From CAVXHQ01 sp963761735 (lineage in GTDB: Bacteria; Pseudomonadota; Alphaproteobacteria; Rhodobacterales; Rhodobacteraceae), in the NCBI GenBank assembly GCA_963761735.1, contig CAVXHQ010000006.1, forward strand, positions 248,001 through 312,000: DNA of 64,000 nt. Direction: 5' to 3'. Under the pieces are notes generated by a model. That model was given only the letters and a program-made list of their open reading frames with translations. It did no database searches and was not told the origin of the DNA. The position numbers were made by a program, and so were the translations under genes. Shown here piece after piece: positions 26,853-35,163 of the stretch. How positions within the stretch are numbered: the stretch's first letter is position 1; each line of letters starts with the position of its first letter.

Positions 26853-27758
26853 TCAGCCGGAACGCGCCACCCACAGCGCGGACGCGACGATGGCAACCGA
26901 CCCGAACGCCATCTGCACCGTCGGCACCTCGCCAAAGAAGACGTAGCCGGTGATCGCCGTCAGGATCAGGCTGAGATAGAAAACCGGGGCCAGCACGCCG
27001 GCGTCGCCCAGAAAATGCGCCCGCAGGAAACACAGTTGTGCGGCCTGCGCGAACACCCCGATGGCGAGCAGTACGGGCCAGTCGGCACCCATGACGGGCT
27101 GCCACGACCACAGCGCAAATGGCAGGGTGGCGAACGCCAGACCGCCCGCGTAGAGCGCCATCATGACGACGGCGGGCGTGCCGCGCAGGCGGCGGGTGGC
27201 CACGATGGCCCCGGTGCCGGTCAGCACCGTCACGCACAGCGCCCAGAGCGCCGGTGACGGTGCCGTCAGATCCGGCCCCACCGCGACAAGGGCACCGCCG
27301 AGGCCGATCACGGCGCCGAGCCAGCGCCGGGGCCCGATCCGCTCGTGCAGGATCAGCGCCGCCATGACCATCAGGATCACGGGCCGGGTGAAATTGATCG
27401 CCGTGAAAAGCGCGAACGGCAGGCGTGCGACGGCATAGAAACTGGTGGCGAGGGTGACGGTCGACAAACCGACGCGCAGCAGGTGCAGCCGCCGACGGTC
27501 GATGTCCGCAAAGGCCGCACGCTCACGCCAGATCCACGGGGCGAGCAGCACCAGACCGGCGACGGCGCGCAGGAACACCAGCTGGACGGCGGGAAATCCG
27601 AGCCCCATCAGCTTGACGATGGTCAGCGCCCAGATGTTGAGCGCCAGATCCGCGACGAGCCAGCCGCTGGCACGCAGGTTGTCTCTCGCGCTTGCGACAG
27701 GAAGGGATGAGGCGCTGCCGGAGGGCACCGGTCCGCCCGGCATCGGTCGTCCGCTCAT
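26853..27758 (-). CDS. EamA-family (DMT superfamily) exporter
   Basis: 301 residues with ten predicted helices in two EamA repeats (ADLALNIWALTIVKLMGLG... and ALWALCVTVLTGTGAIVATR...). Typical features are RPVILMVMAALILHERI and the C-terminal FFGEVPTVQMAFGS, where the E-x-P is conserved. DMT proteins export amino acids, amines or metabolites. The gene starts 19 bases after the PIG-L gene on the same strand and may share its transcript; its substrate is unknown. Confidence 0.85.
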   Translation of the reverse strand: MSGRPMPGGPVPSGSASSLPVASARDNLRASGWLVADLALNIWALTIVKLMGLGFPAVQLVFLRAVAGLVLLAPWIWRERAAFADIDRRRLHLLRVGLSTVTLATSFYAVARLPFALFTAINFTRPVILMVMAALILHERIGPRRWLGAVIGLGGALVAVGPDLTAPSPALWALCVTVLTGTGAIVATRRLRGTPAVVMMALYAGGLAFATLPFALWSWQPVMGADWPVLLAIGVFAQAAQLCFLRAHFLGDAGVLAPVFYLSLILTAITGYVFFGEVPTVQMAFGSVAIVASALWVARSG

Positions 27759-27777
27759 CCGCGCGACACCGGGCGCA

Positions 27778-30078
27778 TCAGCGGCCGGCGAGCAGGTTCG
27801 CCATCAGGCGGAAGGCGCCCGGCACGAGGGCGGCCATCTGCAGATGCAGGCCGAGGGCCACATGGCTGTGCCGTCCGGCACCGATATCGGCACACAGCAG
27901 GGCGCCGCGATGCGGATCCTCGCCCGGATCGGCCATCGCGACCAGCGGCACATAGGTGTCGTCCCAGCTTTTGGCGAAATACAGACCGCGTTCCTTGATC
28001 CAGCCGTCCCAGTCGTCCGGGCCGATGGCGTTGGGCCCGGTCAGAACCGGATGATCCGGCGCCAGGTGCGTCACCTTTGCGGTCTCGTCCGTCACGCGCC
28101 AGCGCAGTGACGGCTGGCCGATCTCGAGGCGGGCGGGCGGCGTGGTATCCGCATTCCAGGCGTCCCACGGGCGGTGATAGAGCGTCACGAGGGTGCCGCC
28201 CGCGCGGGTCCAACCGTGCAAGGCGGGCAGGGCGGCGGTCAGCGCGGGCCGGAACCGGAACGCGAAAACCCCGACGATCACCGTGTCGAAACCGTCGAAG
28301 GGGGCGGTGCGTGCAAGGGCGTCGTCGCCGATCTGCGTGACGGCCATCCCCATCGCGGCGAGGCCCGCGGGAACCGCGTCGTTGCCGCCGCCGACATAGC
28401 CGACGCGCACATCCGGCAGGGCGATATGCGCCGCCCGGATGCGCAGGACGGCGGGCAGGGTCCGCAATCGCGGGCCGGTGTGCGGCGCGGCCAGACGGTT
28501 TGCCGTCAACGCGGGCGCGCCGTTCAGGTGCAGCGCGAACGCCGACAGGCCGGGAGCAAGGTCCGCAGGTGGGACGAGCGTTGCATCGTCGCCGTCCCAG
28601 TCCTGCGACCAGCCCGCGGCCAGATCGAACGCGGGGTTCGTGCCGCGCCGCGCGATCAACGTGGTGCCCAGCGGGCCGGGTGCCGCAAGGTTGAGCAGCA
28701 GGCCCGAAGGCGCCAGCGTTGCCGAGGCGGCGGGCACCACCTGCGGCGTGCTGTCGAGGGCGGCGTCGCAATGCACGTCTACGCCGCCGATCCGCGCGGT
28801 CAGGCGCAGGGCGGGGGCCTCGGGGGCGAGGGGATCGTAACTTTCGGCAAAGGACCCGGAGGGCGGGATATCGGACCCTATTTCGATGCGATCGCCCTGC
28901 AACGTCCACCCGGCGGGCAGGACCGGGGCGATGGTCAGGCCCTCTGCTGTGCCGTCCCGCCGTTCGACGGTCAACGGCGTGCTCTCGCCGGGCGCGAGCC
29001 AGTCGTCACCGACGGTGCCCGCAACCCGGACGCCTGCGGCGAGGAACAGGACACGCACCAGCTGACGCTCCTTGAGGACAACGCGGTGCGCCTGCGCCGG
29101 GTCTGGCTGTGCCGCCCGGATCAGGGCAAGTGCCTCGGCGGCGGCGGCGATGATCCCGTCGGCCTGCGGAAAGGCCGCGATCGCGGCATCCATCGCCCCC
29201 TGTGCCGCGCCCAGACCGACCGCGTGCAGATCGCGCGGCAGGTTGTCGGTCACCGCACCTGCGTCATCGCCGACGCGGCTCTGCGCCAGATGCAGCGGCC
29301 AGTCGTGGCCTTCGGGTGTCCAGCGGCCCATGCCCTGGGTGCGATGAAACATGCGGCTGTGCTGGCCCATTTCGGCATAGCTCCACCCCGTCACCGGATC
29401 GTGGCCGGTGCCCGTGACGGTCACCGTGGCGTCGGGCGGCGGCACTTCGTCGTCATAGGCCGACCCGCCGCCGCCCCATGCGGGCAGGTACAGTTTCGAC
29501 ACCTGCCAGACCGGCAGATCGCAGCCCGCGAACCCCGGATCGGCCGCCCGCTCGAAGGCCAGATGGGCGGCCTGCGTCATCGCGCGGTGGTGGCCGTGCT
29601 GGCCCGGCACATCGAGGAACGTCGGCATCAGAATGTCGGGCTTTTCGGTGCGGATCACATGGACGAAACGCGCCAGCGTCCGGTCGCGGCCCCATCTGTC
29701 CAGGGTTTCGTCGCCCGATTTGGAAAAGCCGAAATCGGTCAGGCTGTCGTCCGCCCGATCCGGCAACCACCACAACCGCATGTCGAGACGGTCCGCCGCA
29801 CGCGCCATCTCGGCGGTGCGCAGCGCACCCAGATCGGCGCCCGCCGCCGTGCCGATGTCGTTCTGTCCGCCTTCGCCACGGGTGGAACAGGCATAGGACA
29901 CGGACATTCCGTCGCGGAACCGGAGGGCGGCGAGCATCGACGACGTCTCGTCGTCGGGATGGGCACCCGACTGCAGGATCGAGGCGCAGGAGCGCAGTGC
30001 CGTCAGCGCGCGCCAGAGGTCGGCGAGGCGGGTGTGGCTGCGGCTGTCGGCGAGGCGGTCGAGATCGGAACGGGGCAT
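27778..30078 (-). CDS. PIG-L family deacetylase with large C-terminal domain
   Basis: Start set at MPRSDLDRLADS; 766 residues. The N-terminal third is a PIG-L/LmbE domain: the zinc motif AHPDDE in SGAHPDDETSSMLAALRFRDG, TRGEGGQN and the second zinc His in VPGQHGHHRAM. The rest contains beta-sandwich-like segments and a glutamine-amidotransferase-like tail (VRVGYVGGGNDAVPAGLAAMG ... GGTLVTLYHRP, GRHSHVALGLHLQ). PIG-L enzymes remove acetyl groups from N-acetyl-sugars. It is in the same direction as the ROK regulator and lies opposite a sugar ABC operon, so a glycoside-amine is a plausible substrate. This combined architecture occurs in Rhizobiales and Rhodobacterales but has no assigned function that I know. 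Confidence 0.85.
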   Translation of the reverse strand: MPRSDLDRLADSRSHTRLADLWRALTALRSCASILQSGAHPDDETSSMLAALRFRDGMSVSYACSTRGEGGQNDIGTAAGADLGALRTAEMARAADRLDMRLWWLPDRADDSLTDFGFSKSGDETLDRWGRDRTLARFVHVIRTEKPDILMPTFLDVPGQHGHHRAMTQAAHLAFERAADPGFAGCDLPVWQVSKLYLPAWGGGGSAYDDEVPPPDATVTVTGTGHDPVTGWSYAEMGQHSRMFHRTQGMGRWTPEGHDWPLHLAQSRVGDDAGAVTDNLPRDLHAVGLGAAQGAMDAAIAAFPQADGIIAAAAEALALIRAAQPDPAQAHRVVLKERQLVRVLFLAAGVRVAGTVGDDWLAPGESTPLTVERRDGTAEGLTIAPVLPAGWTLQGDRIEIGSDIPPSGSFAESYDPLAPEAPALRLTARIGGVDVHCDAALDSTPQVVPAASATLAPSGLLLNLAAPGPLGTTLIARRGTNPAFDLAAGWSQDWDGDDATLVPPADLAPGLSAFALHLNGAPALTANRLAAPHTGPRLRTLPAVLRIRAAHIALPDVRVGYVGGGNDAVPAGLAAMGMAVTQIGDDALARTAPFDGFDTVIVGVFAFRFRPALTAALPALHGWTRAGGTLVTLYHRPWDAWNADTTPPARLEIGQPSLRWRVTDETAKVTHLAPDHPVLTGPNAIGPDDWDGWIKERGLYFAKSWDDTYVPLVAMADPGEDPHRGALLCADIGAGRHSHVALGLHLQMAALVPGAFRLMANLLAGR

Positions 30079-30099
30079 GGCGGTACTTTCGGTTTTGCG

Positions 30100-30159
30100 G
30101 GGCGGTTTGTCGGGCGTTCTACCGGGCGGTTTGTCGGGCGGTTTGTCGGGCGTTTTCGT
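30100..30159. repeat. five 12-bp tandem units upstream of the PIG-L gene
   Basis: GGGCGGTTTGTC occurs exactly at 30100, 30124 and 30136, with variant units at 30112 and 30148. On the minus strand it would read as DKPP/GRTP tetrapeptides if translation began upstream of the proposed PIG-L start (30078). Confidence 0.8.
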
Positions 30160-30274
30160 CCGGTCGCAGGGTCTGGCGGCAGACGGGGCGTTTGGTTGCG
30201 GCACGCGTGTCGGGCAGGTGTGCAAGGGCCGTGTCGCGGGTGTTTGCGGTGGATGGCAAGGTCCGGTGACGGGA

Positions 30275-31454
30275 TCAGGCGGGGCGATCTAGAGTGGGCG
30301 TAAAGATGCGGTCGATGACGAGGGCGGCAGCACCCAGGACGGCGGTCATGCGCCCGGCGGTGACGCGCATCAGGCGCGGATGTGCGCGGCCGGACCGGGC
30401 CGCGACCGACGCGGGCGAGAGCGGGATTTTCGCCACCAGCCGGTCGAGGAGTGCATCGGGCAGGGCACCGCCGAGGATGATGGTCTGCGGATCGAACAGG
30501 TTCTCGACGATTTGCACGGCGTAACCCAGCGCCGCCCCCGCCTCGTCCAGCCAGGCCGATATCACCGGCGCGCCCGCGTCCAGGGCGGCGGCGATATCTT
30601 CGCCGGTGCGCGCAGGATATCCGGCGGCGGCGAGGCGTTGCGACAAGGCCAGACGGCTGGCGACCGCTTCGAGGGTGCGGCTGCCCACGGGAATATGCCC
30701 GATTTCGCCCGCGTTGCCGAAGGCGCCGCGCAACAGGCTGTTGCGCGACACGATACCAAGGCCGATGCCGGTGCCGAAATAGATGAACGCATAGGTCGCA
30801 AGGCCGCGTGCGACGCCGTTGACACGTTCCGCGACGGCGGCTGCGTTGGCGTCGTTTTCGACCAGCACCGGCAAGTGCAGGCGTTCCGCGAACCAGTCCC
30901 GGGCCGCAAGTCCCGACCAGCCAGGCAGCTCTCGTCGCCGGATCCGACAGGCCGGTGGCGCCGAACGGGCCGGGTACCACGAGGCCGAGGCCCCGCAACT
31001 TCTCGGGGGCAACGGCGCCTTCGGTCTGTGCCGCGGCCCGGATCGCGACGATTTCGTCGAGCACCGCCTGCGGTGTTGCGCTGCGCAACGTGCGGCGCGC
31101 CGACCAGACGGCGCGGCCCGACAGATCGACCAGCGCGGCGCGCAGCGCATCGGGCCGCACCTCGACGCCGAGGGCGTAGCCGCCGCACGCCTTGACGCCG
31201 AACTGCACCGCCGGAAGGCCGCGCGTGCCCGTGCGCCGCCCGACCTGTTCGACCAGACCTTCCGATTGCAGCTCGGCGATGATGTTGCTGACCGCCTGTG
31301 TCGTCAAACCCGACGTGCGCGCGATTTCAGCCCGGCCGGCGCCCCGGTGCGGCGCCGCGCCCTCGCCCCGGACGAGCCGCAGCACCAGCCGCCGGTTGTA
31401 GGCACGACTGCGGTGCGCGTTCGAGCCGGGGAATCGGGGGGCGGGCTGCTCCAT
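30275..31454 (-). CDS. ROK-family transcriptional regulator (one frameshift)
   Basis: Corrected length is about 392 residues. The N-terminal winged helix has the MarR-like recognition segment ARTSGLTTQAVSNIIAELQSEG; the C-terminal ROK sugar-kinase-like domain has LGLVVPGPFG, VLVENDANAAAVAE and GTGIGLGIV, as in NagC/XylR repressors. The zinc-binding Cys cluster of classic ROK kinases is missing; this region has GEIGHIPVGSR instead. A one-base slip near 30930 separates the halves. It is transcribed divergently from the sugar ABC operon, which it probably represses until a sugar or sugar derivative binds. Confidence 0.85.
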
Positions 31455-31573
31455 CCCTTTTGATTAGTCCACACGGCTTGAAAGCTCAATTCGCTTGACT
31501 TAACGTCGCTGCAATTCCTGAGTCGTGCCGCACACCGCACAGGTCGGCTCATCAACAAACGGGGGACGATTTC
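31455..31573. promoter_or_regulatory. divergent promoter region between the ROK regulator and the sugar ABC operon
   Basis: This 119-base gap is the only spacer between the two divergent units. It has TTTGATTAGTCC and TTGACTTAACG, AT-rich for this genome; TTGACTTA-type elements could serve as -35 regions, and ROK operators are expected here. No exact palindrome is obvious. Confidence 0.4.
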
Positions 31574-32842
31574 ATGACCGCACCGAGAACCAGGGGCACT
31601 CTCGCCGCACGCACCATCCTGGCCGGCACCGCCGCGCTGGCCTTTGCAGGCATGGCGCGCGCCCAGGTCGAGATCGAATACTGGCAGTATTATTTCGAGG
31701 CCCGCGTCGATGCGATGGACATCCTGATCGAGAATTTCGAGGCGGCGAATCCCGGGATCACCGTCGTCATGACGACGTTCCCCTATGCCGATTACCGCAC
31801 CAAGGTTGCGGCATCGATCCCCGCGGGCGAGGGGCCGGACGTCGTGCAGCTGTTTTACGGCTGGCTGAACGACTACGTCGAGGCAGAGCTGATCCAGCCG
31901 CTTCCGTCGGACGTCTTTGCCGCCGCCGACATCGAGTCCGAGTTTTTCCCGATGGTTCAGGCGATGAAGATCGACGGCGACTACTGGGCGCTGCCCACGG
32001 CCGTCCGCTCGCTCGCGCTGTTCTATAACGAGCGGCTGCTGGAGGCCGCGGGCATCGAGGCGCCTGCCACGACGCTCGAGGAACTGGCCGAACACGCGGC
32101 CCTGATGACCGAACGCGACGGTGCGGGCAACATCACCACCGAAGGGCTGACCACCGGCATGGGCGGGCAGGACCACCACTGGCTGCGCGAGGTCCTGTTC
32201 CGTCAGTACGGTGCCACGCCCTATTCCGACGACTACCGTACCGTGGGCTATGCCACGCCAGAGGGTGTCGCCGCCCTCGAATGGTACATGTCGCTGCAAC
32301 TTGGCGACGACGCGGTGTCCAACAACACCTTCATGGACGAGGCGCAGGCCGCGTTCAAAGCGGGGCGCGCGGGCTATCACATCGACGGGTCGTTCCGGAT
32401 CGGCGCGCTCGAGGATTCGCGCGGGTTGAACTGGGGCGTCACCGAACTTCCGGCCGGGCCGGACGGGACGCAGTCGAACTATTCGTCCTATTGGGTCAAC
32501 GCCATCACCTCGGGCGCGCAGGACGAGGAATACGACGCCGCCGTGTTGTTCATGGAATACGTCACCTCCGACGAGGCGATGCAGGTCTGGGTCGATACCG
32601 TGGGCGAATTGCCGGCCAAGCCATCGGCGGCGGAGGTGGCCTCGGACGATCCGGTGTTCGGCCCCTTCGTGCGCGGCCTTGAATATGCGCACACGACGAT
32701 CTTTGCGGACGAAAGCGCGCAGCGCCAGATCCTGACAGATGCGGTCAGCCGGATCGAACTCGAAGGGCAGTCGGTGGCCGACAGCCTGGCGCAGGCGCAG
32801 CAAGAAGAGCAGGCGCTTCTCGACAGCTATTACACCGAGTGA
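31574..32842 (+). CDS. sugar ABC transporter substrate-binding protein
   Basis: 422 residues. The signal peptide ends at ARA-QVEIEYWQYY. The rest is a family-1 extracellular solute-binding protein: ENFEAANPGITVVMTTFPY, GEGPDVVQLFYGWL, LPTAVRSLALFYNERLLEAAG and YVTSDEAMQVWV. Such proteins bind mono-/oligosaccharides or sugar derivatives in the periplasm and hand them to two permeases. The permease genes follow after 68 bases, with a hairpin in the gap that would keep the binding protein more abundant. The ligand is not known. Confidence 0.92.
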   Translation: MTAPRTRGTLAARTILAGTAALAFAGMARAQVEIEYWQYYFEARVDAMDILIENFEAANPGITVVMTTFPYADYRTKVAASIPAGEGPDVVQLFYGWLNDYVEAELIQPLPSDVFAAADIESEFFPMVQAMKIDGDYWALPTAVRSLALFYNERLLEAAGIEAPATTLEELAEHAALMTERDGAGNITTEGLTTGMGGQDHHWLREVLFRQYGATPYSDDYRTVGYATPEGVAALEWYMSLQLGDDAVSNNTFMDEAQAAFKAGRAGYHIDGSFRIGALEDSRGLNWGVTELPAGPDGTQSNYSSYWVNAITSGAQDEEYDAAVLFMEYVTSDEAMQVWVDTVGELPAKPSAAEVASDDPVFGPFVRGLEYAHTTIFADESAQRQILTDAVSRIELEGQSVADSLAQAQQEEQALLDSYYTE

Positions 32843-32862
32843 TCGGCACCTGAAACCCGGTC

Positions 32863-32884
32863 GCCGCGCCATATCGGGCGCGGC
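32863..32884 (+). terminator. hairpin between binding protein and permease genes
   Basis: GCCGCGCC and GGCGCGGC form a perfect 8-bp stem with an ATATCG loop. It has no T-run; as in many ABC operons it probably stabilises the upstream mRNA or partly terminates transcription. Confidence 0.6.
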
Positions 32885-32910
32885 GCACCACATTTCCGGC
32901 GGGGGCAGGG

Positions 32911-33804
32911 ATGGCTTTCTACAAGGACCTTTCGATCAAGAACAAGCAGGTCGTCTGGGCCTGGGGGTTTCTGGCCGTCCCGATCGTCTTCTACGTCGTG
33001 ATCCGGTTCTATCCGACCGGCAACGCCTTTGTACTGTCGTTCATGGACTGGAACCTGCTGGGCGACAAAACCTGGACCGGCCTCGACAACTACATCAAGC
33101 TGTTTACCGATCCGGTCTTCTGGAAAGTGTTCGGCAATACGTTCCTGTACCTTGGTATCGGCACCCCCGTCAGCCTCGCGCTGTCGTTTCTGATCGCCTA
33201 TCAGCTCGATCAGGTACGGTTCATGCACAACACGCTGCGGGCCCTGTATTTCCTGCCGTTCATGACGTCCGCCGTGGCGATGGCATGGGTCTGGCGCTGG
33301 TTTTACCTCGATGTGCCGAACGGCGTGTTCAACAACCTGCTGGCGACGTTCGGGGTGCCGCAGATCGCGTTCCTCCGCTCTACCACTAACGCGCTGCCCT
33401 CGATTCTGGCGCCCGCGATCTGGATGGGTCTGGGGTTTCAGATCATCATCTTCATGGCCGGTCTGCGCGCGATCCCCAAAAGTTATTACGAGGCCGCGCG
33501 GATCGACGGCGTGTCCAACTGGACGATCCTGTGGGAAATCACCCTGCCGCTGCTGCGCCCGACGCTGGTGTTTCTCATCGTGTTCTCGTCCATCGGTTTC
33601 CTGCGGATTTTCGATATCGTGTTCAACATGACGTCGAACGATCCCGGCGGGCCGCTGAACGCGACCAAACCGCTGGTGCTGATGATCTATCAGACCGCCT
33701 TTTCCAGCTATGACATGGGGTATGCCGCCGCACAGACGGTGGTACTTTTCACCATCCTGCTGGTCGTCAGCCTGTTGCAGCTGCGCCTGCTGAGGGACCG
33801 CTGA
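32911..33804 (+). CDS. sugar ABC transporter permease (MalF/UgpA type)
   Basis: 297 residues with six helices, starting MAFYKDLSIKNKQVVWAW. The EAA loop that docks the ATPase is YYEAARIDGVSNWTILWEITLPLL. It follows the binding-protein gene by 68 bases and its stop overlaps the next start by one base (TGATG). Confidence 0.92.
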   Translation: MAFYKDLSIKNKQVVWAWGFLAVPIVFYVVIRFYPTGNAFVLSFMDWNLLGDKTWTGLDNYIKLFTDPVFWKVFGNTFLYLGIGTPVSLALSFLIAYQLDQVRFMHNTLRALYFLPFMTSAVAMAWVWRWFYLDVPNGVFNNLLATFGVPQIAFLRSTTNALPSILAPAIWMGLGFQIIIFMAGLRAIPKSYYEAARIDGVSNWTILWEITLPLLRPTLVFLIVFSSIGFLRIFDIVFNMTSNDPGGPLNATKPLVLMIYQTAFSSYDMGYAAAQTVVLFTILLVVSLLQLRLLRDR

Positions 33805-34682
33805 TGGCCGTGACCGATCTTGAAATCAAGGCGTCGTCATCGGCGCTGATGCGGGAATCGTCGCGCAAGGCGACCGGCTGGGCGCAGTACCTGCGCTGGC
33901 TGATCCTGTTCGTCGGCGGGATCGTGATGATCATGCCCATCGCCTATATGCTGTCGGCCTCGTTCAAGTTTCCCTACGAGGTGACGGAACTGAACCTGAT
34001 TCCGAAAGAGCCGACCCTGGAGAACTATTCCTATGTGTTGTCGGATTCGCGGTTTCCGACGTGGTTCTTGAACTCTCTGGTGATTGCCATTGCCACGACG
34101 GTTTCCAACGTCTTCTTCGACGCACTCGTCGGCTATACCCTGTGCAAGTTCACGTTCCGCGGCCGTTACATCGTGTTCATCGCGATCCTGTCGACGCTGA
34201 TGATTCCCACCGAAATGCTGGTGATCCCGTGGTATCTGATGTCCCAGCAGTTCGGCTGGCTCGACAGCTATTGGGGGATCATGTTCCCCGGCATGATGAC
34301 TGCTTTCGGTGTATTTTTGATGAAGCAGTTCTTTGAATCCGTCCCCGACGACTTTCTCGAGGCGGCGCGCATCGACGGGCTGAACGAGTTCCAGATCTGG
34401 TGGACCGTGGCGATGCCGCTGGTGAAACCGGCGCTGGCGGCGCTGGCGATCTTCGTGTTCCTGGGCAACTGGACGGCGTTCATCTGGCCGCTGATCGTGA
34501 CCAACTCGGTCGAGATGTACACGTTGCCCGTGGGGCTCACGACCTTCGCGGTCGAACAGGCGGTCGAATGGGAACTCATCATGACGGGCGCCGCGATCTC
34601 GGTGCTGCCGACGCTGATCGTGTTTCTGGTGTTCCAGCGCTACATCATCCAGGGCGTCGTCATGGCGGGTTTGAAGGGGTGA
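33804..34682 (+). CDS. sugar ABC transporter permease (MalG/UgpE type)
   Basis: 292 residues with six helices and the EAA loop FLEAARIDGLNEFQIWWTVAMPL. It pairs with the preceding permease. The stop is followed after 22 bases by six 69-bp tandem repeats, so the remaining genes of the operon (lyase, ATPase, kinase) lie beyond this array. Confidence 0.92.
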   Translation: MAVTDLEIKASSSALMRESSRKATGWAQYLRWLILFVGGIVMIMPIAYMLSASFKFPYEVTELNLIPKEPTLENYSYVLSDSRFPTWFLNSLVIAIATTVSNVFFDALVGYTLCKFTFRGRYIVFIAILSTLMIPTEMLVIPWYLMSQQFGWLDSYWGIMFPGMMTAFGVFLMKQFFESVPDDFLEAARIDGLNEFQIWWTVAMPLVKPALAALAIFVFLGNWTAFIWPLIVTNSVEMYTLPVGLTTFAVEQAVEWELIMTGAAISVLPTLIVFLVFQRYIIQGVVMAGLKG

Positions 34683-34704
34683 GCAGCTGCCCGGCAAAGC
34701 CGGC

Positions 34705-35118
34705 AAAAGGTCCGGTGGACCTTTTGTGCTGCTCACGGGCGGAGCCCCGGAGAGCGTCACGCTCCGGCCCGGCAAAAGGTCCGGCGGACCTTTTGTGCTG
34801 CTCACGGGCGGAGCCCCGGAGAGCGTCACGCTCCGGCCCGGCAATAGGTCCGGTGGACCTTTTGTGCTGCTCACGGGCGGAGCCCCGGAGAGCGTCGCGC
34901 GCCGGCCCGGCAAGAGGTCCGGCGGACCTTTTGTGCTGCTCACGGGCGGAACCCCGGAGAGCGTCACGCGCCGGCCCGGCAAAAGGTCCGGCGGACCTTT
35001 TGTGCTGCTCACGGGCGGAGCCCCGGAGAGCGTCGCGCGCCGGCCCGGCAAGAGGTCCGGTGGACCTTTTGTGCTGCGCACGGACGGCGTCCCGGAGAGC
35101 GTCACGCACCGGCCCACG
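34705..35118. repeat. six tandem 69-bp repeats with terminator-like hairpins
   Basis: Units begin at 34705, 34774, 34843, 34912, 34981 and 35050 with no spacers; the last is degenerate. Each starts with AAAAGGTCC-GG(C/T)-GGACCTTTT (a 9-bp stem with a T-run in either direction; the stem's A-run varies to AATA/AAGA in copies 3, 4 and 6) and has a second dyad, GGAGAGCGTCACGCTCC. Since 69 is a multiple of three, both strands stay open across the array (plus strand: repeats of RSGGPFVLLTGGAPES), which can mislead start prediction for the next gene. It fills almost all of the 481-base gap between permease and lyase; the remaining about 45 bases show no motif. Confidence 0.95.
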
Positions 35119-35163
35119 CGCAAATCCTGCCGGAGCCTTGTGTGCCATCGCCGGTACCGCCCG

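Noticed and set aside
28174..30303. 709-codon plus-strand open frame opposite the PIG-L gene
   Set aside because: Composition is shadow-like, and the minus strand has the AHPDDE zinc motif in a proper frame.
34705..35118. Protein-coding N-terminal extension of the lyase made of 23-residue repeats
   Set aside because: The repeats are open on both strands because the unit is 69 bp; the conserved lyase sequence begins at ATG 35164, and the units look like hairpins.
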